From NCBI GenBank assembly GCA_003313425.1, contig NHZP01000012.1, positions 1,054,001 to 1,118,000 of the forward strand: DNA of 64,000 nt. The letters run 5' to 3'. The position numbers and the translations under genes are program-made. This DNA comes from Pseudopyrenochaeta lycopersici. Lineage: Eukaryota; Ascomycota; Dothideomycetes; Pleosporales; Pseudopyrenochaetaceae. The notes below the pieces were generated by a model. The model searched no databases. It was given only the letters and a program-made list of their open reading frames with translations, and was not told the origin of the DNA. This document shows positions 56,807 through 64,000 of this stretch, one piece after another (the stretch's first letter is position 1; each line of letters starts with the position of its first letter).

Positions 56807-57295
56807 GGTAGCGGACAACGGTCACACGGATAGATTAATTTGGCGTTAGTTGTAGTGAAAGCAGAAGTGAATTTTTGAAGAAGGGGGTTTGTAGTATATT
56901 TATAGCGTGTTTTTGGATGTTGGGATGGTTGAGGCTCACATGTCATAGACATGGGAAATTGTCGGGAGAGAGTCAGGGACGCGACTTTGTAGGCTAGGCC
57001 GCGTTTGGAGCAAGTTGCGAGACCAACGTTTGTTATGGACAGCACATTGATGAGTAGATTGCTAGGAAACGAGGTTGAAATAAACATTGACACGCATTTA
57101 ACATGTGAATGGCATTTGGACAGAGTATTGTCCACGCATCAAACTCGGCCATTACCCCTCCATCGCCGAAGCATCTCCCCGCCCACCTTCCCACCACCGC
57201 GATCAGATGGTGACTGTATTCATTCGAAGCGCACCATGCCTCGCTCCTTCTGCTGCTAAAATGGAGCGCAACAGCTTGCCTTGTATAAAGCCGCC
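56807..57295. promoter_or_regulatory. Divergent promoter region (Izh-like / CSN8-domain gene)
   Basis: A 489-base region between two divergent genes. A TATA-like TATTTATAG (about 56898-56906) sits at a suitable distance on the minus-strand gene's side. No operator-like palindrome was noticed. The crossing frames are not convincing. Confidence 0.4.
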
Positions 57296-58384
57296 ATGAC
57301 ACCACCGGGCCGCCCAAGCAACCCTCCGCCGAACCCCGGCATGAAGTCTTCGGACCCAATCCGTCCCAGCAGCCGTCGAGGCGCATCAGGCGCGTGGAAC
57401 CGCTTGAAGCCCGTACGTGAAGACGTCCTCGAGAGCTACGGACTACCTAGTAAGGGAGAGACACGGTAATGTCAACCCCAAACTTGTGCACACAGCGAGG
57501 CCAGGACTGATAGCCATGAAAGGCTGAATGACTTCAAAACGCAAGAAGTATACTTCAACCGCATAATCGAACGGTACATGAAACTCTGCGCCCTCAACCG
57601 CGAAGAACTGGATCGCCTCTTTGCTTCTGTCAGCAGTGCAAAAGTTGCTGCCACCAGTGCAAACGATAGCCTCACGTCGTCCTTCTCCTCGCTCTTGCTG
57701 TCGAAACACGCGCCACAACCTCTTGCACCTCCACCCAGCACTTTGGCCTCGTCCAACACGACAATCCCACGCAATGCATTCACACCCTCAATTGAGGAAC
57801 TAGCCACCGTCCTCGCGGCGCTGAGGAAACTCCGAGAAGCCATTACAGCGTCGAATCGATTTGACAACTTCGCGCGACGAGCCTACTTCTTCGCCATCCA
57901 CGTTTCGATTCTGTGCCGCGATTGGGCTTCGTACCTGCCCTCTCTGCACTCGCTGCTGCAGCACATACATCCGCGCAACCCGCTCGCGCCGCACGATCTG
58001 AAAGAGTACGTGGGCTTGCTTATACTGGACCAGGCGTGTCGGCAGGCTGACTTGGCGGGTGCACGGGCGACCAAGGTGATGTACGGGTACAAAGACTGGC
58101 GCGTAGAAGGCGTGCTGAGAGCGCTGGTAATGGATGACTATGTGAGCTTTTGGAGGTGCAAGAGAGCTGTGGACGGGTATCAGAGGAGCGTTATGGAGTT
58201 TGCCGAGGGTGGGGTGAGAGTACACGCGTTGAAGTGTCTGGGGCGAAGTTACATGTCTGCGGACCGGCGGTATATCGAGCGATGTACGGATCGGAAATGG
58301 GAAGAGCTCGTCAAGGACGGGGTGGGGTGGGAGTTGAGCGCGGATGGAGAGAAGGTGTTGATCAAGAAGCCAAAGGGGACCTGA
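57296..58384 (+). CDS. CSN8/PSMD8/eIF3K-domain protein, about 346-352 aa
   Basis: Two exons, 57296-57465 and about 57514-58384. The first frame ends at a GTAATG donor in the second base of a codon. Three acceptors restore phase: 57496 (30-base intron, implausibly short), 57505 (39) and 57514 (48, preferred). All give nearly the same protein. The N-terminus is Pro/Ser-rich and disordered. The main part has a helical PCI-related region characteristic of the CSN8/PSD8/eIF3K family: FAIHVSILCRDWASYLPSLH, LLILDQACRQADLAGAR, DDYVSFWRCKRAVDGYQRSV, HALKCLGRSYMSAD, then a C-terminal WEELVKDGVGWELSADGEKV. Such proteins are scaffold subunits of the COP9 signalosome, proteasome lid or eIF3; which complex this serves is not clear. 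It lies next to housekeeping genes. Confidence 0.82.
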
Positions 58385-58712
58385 GAAATAGTCACGCGGC
58401 AAAGAAGATTATTTGATATTTGTGACCAGTGTCAGAAACAAGATACAGACCGGTTGTCATCCATGATGTAGATTAGTTTGATCGAGGCAGATTCTATGGT
58501 TACACCTCATAAATGCGAATGGAGACTGTAAGTCTGTTGTCCCTTCATCTGATAAGAGAAGACGCTAATATATGCATAGATATGGCTGTACAGGAGAGAG
58601 CAGGCCCACATCAGCGCTCTGACTGATAAAGTAAGCACTCGAGCGATACAGAAATCGTAGACAGAAGTATGGATCGGGTATCATTATCGTGGCTCCTTAT
58701 GAAGATCAAAGA
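58385..58712. other. Intergenic, convergent gene ends
   Basis: These 328 bases lie between the stops of two convergent genes. Probably both 3' untranslated regions; nothing else seen. Confidence 0.5.
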
Positions 58713-60112
58713 TTACTCGTCGTCTTCCATGTCCTCGTCTTCCCCACCCTCGCCAGCATCAGCCTCGTCCTGCCAAACATCGTCATCCATATCATAGTCC
58801 TCAAAGTCGGCCATCTCCTCATCATTCATGCCTTCGTCGTCATCGTCGGCAGCCTCGCCCTTGTCGGCCTTTTCCTTCCGTTTCTTCTCGATATTTTCCC
58901 TCTGTACTCTCCGGCGTTCTTCTTTTTCCTTCTTCCTCTGTGCCCACTTCTTCTCTAGCTCAGCCACCTCTGCCTTGCTCTTGGTCACATACTCGTGCCA
59001 CATGACCTTGCCTCCACACACATCCTCTTCAACCTTTGTGAGTCTCAACTTCATCCTGGGTCCGAGTTCGACGAGCTTGACAGCGCGCTTCTCCACACGA
59101 GGCTTGTCGCCACGGGCGCGCATATTGGCTGTTGCCGGGTCGTCACCATTCTTAAGTCGCTCCTTTTCGCGCCGCGAGAGGACTTTTTGCCGTACAGTAG
59201 CGGCGACTTCGACTTCAGCATCGGTATCGACTTCTGTTTCTGAGGCGGATGTATAGCCTGCGGCCGAGGGGTCGAGCATGTAGTCTGCAACATCTTGGAG
59301 CTTTCCTAGATCGGGCAGAGCGCGCTTCTTCTTCTCTCGGCTGCCGATCAACTTCTCTGCTGCGTATAACCGTCTTATGGCCTTGGGGACACCTGTAATC
59401 TTGGTGGTGATGGCGTAGTGTCGCAGACTGATTGTGCAAGAGCCGTTTTCTTCTGAAGGAGGATCTCTGTTGAGCAGGAGGACACGCTTGATGGTGTGCA
59501 GTGGTGTAGTGTGCGGTTGTATTGGCGGGAACAAGCCTTGGAACATGTCCGTGACCAGTTTCTCCAGGTGCTTTGGCGGGGCCTTGTCGCCCATTTTCTC
59601 TCTCTCCGTGTCGCTGGTCAAGAAATTGTTCATAACTAACAATGGGGCGACTTGGAAATCATTTGCGCCAGCTCTCGGGCGGCGCATCGACTTGATGATA
59701 TCTTTGCAGAGGGAGTAATTCTCGACTCGGAAGTGTAGTGTTGGGCCGCGAGGTGTACGGGCAAGTCGCATATTTGTATTTCCAGATTCAGAGCGCGAGA
59801 AGAGGAGGAGGTGGGATACGCCGAGGGGGCCGCACATGGTGGTGTAGTCTTTGAGTTTGTTGGCTCTTCGCTCCTGTCATGGCTGTGAGGGGATGGTCTT
59901 GGTAGAGGATGAAAATGAAGTACCTTTAACCGCACTGCAGTGTCCGGTTCCATAACATGGCGCACATCCTGCACCAATTGACTGACGCTGCTTCCAACCT
60001 CTTGCGCGCCGATGCGGATCACCATGCTCTTCGGCTGGCCATCTTGCGGCTTCTTTGCCAGCTGCTTGTCCGCCAGCGACTGCTTCTTTCTCTGGCTGCT
60101 TCCTCGGGCCAT
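58713..60112 (-). CDS. SSF1: Ribosome biogenesis protein SSF1/Peter Pan (Brix domain), 449 aa
   Basis: Two exons (60112-59924 and 59873-58713) across a 50-base intron give 449 residues. The N-terminus is basic. The Brix domain spans roughly residues 28-280, with the family join KVERRANKLKDYTTMCGPLGVSHLLLFSRS, and later GPTLHFRVENYSLCKDI, PPLVMNNF-like PLLVMNNFLTS and FPPIQPHTTPLHTIKRVLLL. The C-terminal third is highly charged: a basic stretch (WAQRKKEKEERRRVQ) and then an acidic tail ending MEDDE. SSF1 acts in the nucleolus in maturation of 27S pre-rRNA for the large ribosomal subunit, together with Rrp15 and Rrp14. Length and domain order match fungal SSF1. It is divergent from RRP3, another pre-rRNA factor, with only 181 bases between start codons. 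Confidence 0.95.
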
Positions 60113-60293
60113 TGTGGAGTTGTGGTTGTGCTGGACTCGTGTGTTGGTGATTGGTGGTTGACGGCGAAGAGCTCCCCCGAACTTTTTTGCGACGCCAAGA
60201 TTTCGTCTTTCTTATCTTATCGCCGCCGCCAAAGTTTTTTGACCGCGGACTACGACTTGGAGCCAGCCAACTTTGTTCACGGTTCACAGCAAC
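60113..60293. promoter_or_regulatory. Short bidirectional promoter SSF1/RRP3
   Basis: These 181 bases must drive both ribosome-biogenesis genes. Two similar T-tract motifs are visible: ACTTTTTTGCG at about 60181 and AGTTTTTTGACCG at about 60233. They may be a shared element, comparable in spirit to yeast RRPE T-tracts. An exact yeast PAC element was not found. No TATA box is evident, as expected for housekeeping genes. Confidence 0.5.
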
Positions 60294-61928
60294 ATGTCGG
60301 CGTTCAAGAAGAGGAAATTGAATGAAGGGGCCCCATCTCTGGGTAATGCGCCCCCCAAAGTCAGGTCGTCCAAGGGCTCGAAGCCTCTATCAAAGAAACC
60401 TGCGGTGAAGCCTGCGCCGCGTCCAGCGCCCGAGTCGAGCGATGATGAGGACCAGAGTGATGAAGAGGCGACAATAGCAAATGGAAATAGCACGGCATCA
60501 AATGGCAAGGACGTACGGAGGACTTCGGCTGTCGAGGAAGCGGATACATCCGCCACAGCCAACGCAGTCGACGCAGATGCAGCGACCAAGACGTTCGCCG
60601 ACCTGGGCGTCCGGGAGGAGCTCTGCGACGCCTGCGACGCCCTCAAATTCACGACTCCCACGCCAATCCAGGCGCAAGCTATCCCTCTCGCACTCGAAGG
60701 CCGCGACGTTATTGGACTGGCCGAGACGGGCTCAGGAAAGACGGCTGCCTTTGTGCTGCCCATACTACAATCGCTGCTAGAGAAGCCACAAGCACTGTTT
60801 GGATTGATTCTGGCACCTACACGAGAATTGGCATATCAGATTTCGCAGCAGGTGGACGCGCTTGGCAGCATCATCAACGTCAAGTGCGCGACCCTTGTAG
60901 GAGGCATGGATATGGTCCCACAAGCAATCGCCCTGTCCAAGCGACCGCATATCATCGTCGCAACGCCTGGTATGCTCGCTTGCCATACCAAGACTCGGTT
61001 CATGCTAACTTAGTCAGGTCGGCTGCTCGATCATTTGGAAAATACGAAAGGCTTCTCGCTCAAGTACTTGAAGTACATGGTCCTGGATGAAGCCGATCGC
61101 TTACTCGACCTTGATTTTGGACCAGTGTTAGACAAAATTCTAAAAGTCTTGCCCAGAGAAGGACGACACACCTACCTCTTCTCCGCCACAATGTCCTCCA
61201 AGGTCGAAAGCTTGCAGCGAGCCGCTTTGCAAAACCCTGTCAGAGTGTCCATTTCGAGTTCATCACATCAGGTCGTGTCCACACTGTTACAGCGATACTT
61301 CTTCCTCCCTCACAAGCACAAAGACTTATATCTGATCCATCTCCTGAATGACAACATTGGACATCCGACAATCATTTTCACCCGCACAGTCAACGAAACC
61401 CAACGAATAGCCGTCCTCCTGCGCACCCTCGGCTTCGGAGCCATCCCATTGCACGGCCAACTCTCCCAATCCGCCCGTCTAGGAGCTCTCGCAAAGTTCA
61501 AGTCAAAAAGCCGAGATATACTTGTTGCAACTGACGTCGCATCGCGCGGACTTGATATCCCCTCTGTCGATCTGGTTGTCAATTTCGATCTCCCTTCAGA
61601 CTCACAAACATACGTCCACCGCGTTGGTCGCACAGCTCGAGCCGGCAAGTCTGGTAAAGCCGTCTCGTTTGTCACACAATACGATCTGGAGATTTGGCTT
61701 AGGATTGAGAATGCGCTGGGAAAACAGATCGAAGAGCAGGTTGTAGACAAGGATGAGGCTATGGTGTATATGGAGAGAGTTAGCGAGGCCCAGAGGGTGG
61801 CAATCAGGGAGATGAAAGATATCCACGAGCAGCGAGGTAAGGGGAGAGGCGGTGGTGGAAGCAGGGGTGGCAGGGGTGGTGGATTCGCGAAACGAGGGCG
61901 AGATCAAATGGATAGGGAAGAAGGCTGA
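60294..61928 (+). CDS. RRP3: ATP-dependent RNA helicase Rrp3 (DEAD box), 528 aa
   Basis: Two exons (60294-60969 and 61018-61928) with a 48-base intron (GTATGC donor, GCTAAC branch site) give 528 residues. After a charged, low-complexity N-terminus (about 100 residues) all DEAD-box motifs are present in order: Q motif with [24 protein letters not shown] (I), PTRELA (Ia), GG, TPGR (Ib, split by the intron), DEAD (II), SAT (III), IIFTRT (IV), DVASRGLD (V) and [10 protein letters not shown] (VI). The C-terminus is a Gly/Arg-rich RGG tail ([15 protein letters not shown]). The [20 protein letters not shown] and [22 protein letters not shown] strings are typical of Rrp3/DDX47, needed for 18S rRNA maturation in the nucleolus. 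It shares a promoter region with SSF1. Confidence 0.96.
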
Positions 61929-62166
61929 GAAGATCATCTCTGTCCTGGATTGTATCATTTGGATTTCTGTCCAGGGGTTCGGAATATAATAAGTTCATTT
62001 CAAATGATTTCAGACCTATTTTGATGGCTGGCCTTTGTTGCTATCAAGCATGGCTCAGAACCATTCTTTCATACCTTGCGAGTACAGACAATCTCCAGGC
62101 TCACTTCTGGTGGCGGTCAATCTCGTAGCTCCTGCTAATCAAACTCTTCGTAGAATACATCCGACT

Positions 62167-62715
62167 CTAAAACCCCTTCTCCAACATTTTACACACATTT
62201 GCCAACTCCTCAATAACAACCTGATGATCATCCCATTGCTTCAACCCACTCACAATAGCAACCGCAACCGGCGTATCAACATTCTTCACATAAACCGGCA
62301 CGCCACCACCATGAATCGCATATTCCCCAGCCTTCTCCCCCAACCCCATCTTCGCCTTGAACAGCTCTTCATCCCCGCCATTGAACTGGTGATGCAGTCT
62401 CCACGTGCTGGCCCCAAACCTGATGACGGCATTGCGCTTTCGTGCCACCCAGAAGTCGTTGTCTAGCGCTGTCCCCGAATGCGTCACTGCATGGAAGAGG
62501 ACGTGCGGTGGCGTAGACACGGTGCTGATGTTGATTACGACTGGCTTTTCCACAGCGAGAAGCCGCGTGCGCAGCGCACACCCGAGTTGGAACGCCACCG
62601 TCGCATTCCAGAATAACAACTGAGACGCTTTTTCCTGTGCGATGATGGCTTGGATGTCTGTGGGTGCTTCGCCAATGGGGACCAGTTCCGGGATGGGCAT
62701 GTCGTCTGTCGCCAT
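62167..62715 (-). CDS. UPF0303 / HbpS-like family protein (Ybr137w-like), 182 aa
   Basis: One exon encodes 182 residues from the ATG at 62715 (MATDDMPIPELVPIGEAP). An in-frame extension upstream lacks family similarity and is not used. The sequence matches the UPF0303 family: FWNATVAFQLGCALRTRLL, VINISTV, then HSGTALDNDFWVARKRNAVIRFGASTW, EYAIHGGGVPVYVKN and a C-terminal helix HQVVIEELANVC. The fold belongs to the GlcG/HbpS haem-binding-like superfamily. The yeast member Ybr137w is an oligomeric cytosolic protein reported to link to the GET pathway. No targeting signal is seen. It is adjacent to housekeeping genes and intronless. The exact biochemical role is not known. Confidence 0.88.
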   Translation of the reverse strand: MATDDMPIPELVPIGEAPTDIQAIIAQEKASQLLFWNATVAFQLGCALRTRLLAVEKPVVINISTVSTPPHVLFHAVTHSGTALDNDFWVARKRNAVIRFGASTWRLHHQFNGGDEELFKAKMGLGEKAGEYAIHGGGVPVYVKNVDTPVAVAIVSGLKQWDDHQVVIEELANVCKMLEKGF

Positions 62716-63350
62716 TGTGCTGTTTGTATAGCTTGTCGAGGGAATTCGGCCTGACCAAGAGAAAGATATCGAGAGGGGAATCAAGTTCCAAAAATTCAAT
62801 GCTAGGGGCGTTGGGAGTGCTTTTATGGACTGTCTGCGCACCCCACCTGTTCTAGGGTCTTCAAATTGTGGTCCTCTCTTGCCGTAAATAGTCCGGACTG
62901 CTAAAGTTGCCGTATTCGGCTAGACTGCTTGAAACTCTATGGAGGGGTTAGTCTACTGTGCAAACGACGCTCTAAACTTTCAACAACAACTTATGCATCT
63001 TGATTCGTGGCCTGTCTTGATTGAGATTATTACATAGCTACTACATCTGCTCTTAAAACTCTATAACTATTGCACTTGATCGTGAACACTGGTTTTAATC
63101 CGCGCTGTACTTTCTGTAATGACTTGACGAACATAAGAGAATATAACCGTGGTGTTCATCGTGCTAAGACCATGACCATCTAGAGTTGAATACATATAGT
63201 CACAAATGATAGCAAAAATAAAGCATATAAGAGTTATGATGAAAAGTTCTCGTTCATTACTGATTAACACCTTAAATGCTACGTTGATGGTATCATACAA
63301 TCTTCATCCTTTCCATTACATGACAGCTAAACTCCAAAGCTTACAATGAT
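62716..63350. other. Intergenic region
   Basis: About 635 bases, AT-rich toward the right. A 77-codon minus-strand frame (63067-63300) has a hydrophobic stretch, but its composition fits AT-rich noncoding DNA. It holds the UPF0303 promoter and the 3' end of the Rds1-like gene. Confidence 0.4.
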
Positions 63351-64000
63351 TTAACCGGCTTGGTACAGACCAAGAGCGACAACATGAGGATTAATCATGC
63401 TCAAGTTGAATGGCGTAAGGAACGGATCAGCATCCGTGAGTGCCAAGAACATGGTGTCGTTCACGGCTGGGTCGCCCTGGAAAACCTCGCCGGCAGGCTG
63501 GTAAGTGAAGCCAGTGTTGTTGCCGGTAATCTCAAGAGGCGTGTAGGTCAAGTTCAGCTGTGCAACCCAGGCGACAAACTTCGGTTCCCCAGCAGTGGTT
63601 GCGGTGATGTAAGAGTTGTTGGGGCCAACAGCAAGGCCGGGGTTCTCCCAGGTCAGATTGACGAGTCTGCCGGGGAAGGAGAGGGGCTCAGAGCGGTTGC
63701 GTGCGATGCCTGGAGCGCAGGAGTATCCTGGATATTCAGTTGCGTTGACATTCACACAGCTCTCATCCTCAGGGATGGTGGAGTCCGATGGGTCAGCGAT
63801 GCGGCGACCCGAAACCTCATTGGGCTGAGTGTCATTCGGCGAGAATCGGTTGGGATTCGGCTGGTTGTCGATGAACAGAGCCGGGAAGTTTTGCCATGCG
63901 AGTCGGGTAGTGTTCTGGGGGCACGAGCTGATGTAGGGAGCGAGGAATGTCCATGCCCAGGACTGGGGAATACCAGTCTCAAACCATACGGGCTGCGGTG
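63351..64000 (-). CDS. Rds1-like ferritin-superfamily protein, C-terminal 216 residues (partial)
   Basis: The gene enters from beyond position 64000 on the minus strand; the 5' part is missing. The visible 216 residues are an open frame without introns. They begin with PVWFETGIPQSWAWTFLAPY and AWQNFPALFIDNQPNPNRF and end LINPHVVALGLYQAG-like (SMINPHVVALGLYQAG), hallmarks of fungal Rds1-type stress-response proteins, whose missing N-terminal half carries a ferritin-like four-helix domain. Many Asn-X-Ser/Thr sequons (NVNATEY, NLTW, NNSY and others) and three cysteines fit a secreted or cell-surface protein. Fission-yeast rds1 responds to glucose, ammonium, phosphate, CO2 and temperature; the molecular function is unknown. 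Confidence 0.85.
   Translation of the reverse strand, partial: PQPVWFETGIPQSWAWTFLAPYISSCPQNTTRLAWQNFPALFIDNQPNPNRFSPNDTQPNEVSGRRIADPSDSTIPEDESCVNVNATEYPGYSCAPGIARNRSEPLSFPGRLVNLTWENPGLAVGPNNSYITATTAGEPKFVAWVAQLNLTYTPLEITGNNTGFTYQPAGEVFQGDPAVNDTMFLALTDADPFLTPFNLSMINPHVVALGLYQAG

Noticed and set aside
57800..58402. Antisense open frame of 200 codons
   Set aside because: Lies opposite the conserved CSN8-domain frame and has no domain of its own.
60284..60763. Antisense open frame of 159 codons
   Set aside because: Mirror of the Ser/Ala/Glu-rich N-terminus of RRP3.
63067..63300. 77-codon minus-strand frame with a putative membrane helix
   Set aside because: Hydrophobic stretch is explained by AT-rich codons in an intergenic region.

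Overview
The window is nuclear DNA from a filamentous ascomycete (Pezizomycotina), most likely a dothideomycete; the class is an inference. The reasons are short GT..AG introns of about 46-94 bases in most genes, dense genes on both strands, and fungus-specific families: a Pth11-like rhodopsin-domain protein, Dal5/ACS and monocarboxylate-type permeases, a feruloyl esterase, Rds1 and a HVA1/DUF2945 protein. All exon-intron structures were worked out by eye from splice signals, reading phase and family similarity. No tRNA, rRNA or CRISPR array was recognised.

Layout. 1-10 kb: gene-poor DNA with one short plausible gene. 10-14.4 kb: a sugar-type MFS transporter followed by a secreted feruloyl esterase/tannase. 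14.4-18 kb: an AT-rich island with a 624-base pogo/mariner-type MITE that has terminal inverted repeats and TA target duplications. 18-24 kb: a conserved hypothetical protein, a secreted HEXXH metalloprotease and a degenerate protein kinase.

25-39.4 kb holds eight consecutive metabolic, transport and receptor-like genes: an FAD amine-oxidase-type oxidoreductase, a cytochrome P450, a hotdog thioesterase, a Pth11-like membrane protein, a 2-oxoglutarate/Fe(II) oxygenase, a monocarboxylate-type transporter, a DUF1365 protein and a Dal5-type permease. No polyketide or peptide synthase is present. The FAD oxidoreductase and DUF1365 families are known bacterial operon partners of cyclopropane-fatty-acid synthase, so a fatty-acyl or phospholipid-acyl modification cluster is the leading hypothesis.

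39.4-52.6 kb is again gene-poor. It contains a RIP-like AT-rich patch, a membrane-anchored pepsin-like protein that seems to lack its catalytic aspartates, a possible small secreted protein, and an intronless monocarboxylate-type transporter with CGG/CCG palindromes upstream.

52.6-64 kb is mostly conserved housekeeping sequence: HVA1/DUF2945, an adiponectin-receptor/haemolysin-III protein, a CSN8/PSMD8/eIF3K-domain protein, a divergent ribosome-biogenesis pair (SSF1 and RRP3), a UPF0303/HbpS-like protein, and the C-terminal part of an Rds1-type ferritin-like protein cut by the window end. A decayed membrane-protein gene lies at 54.9-55.8 kb.
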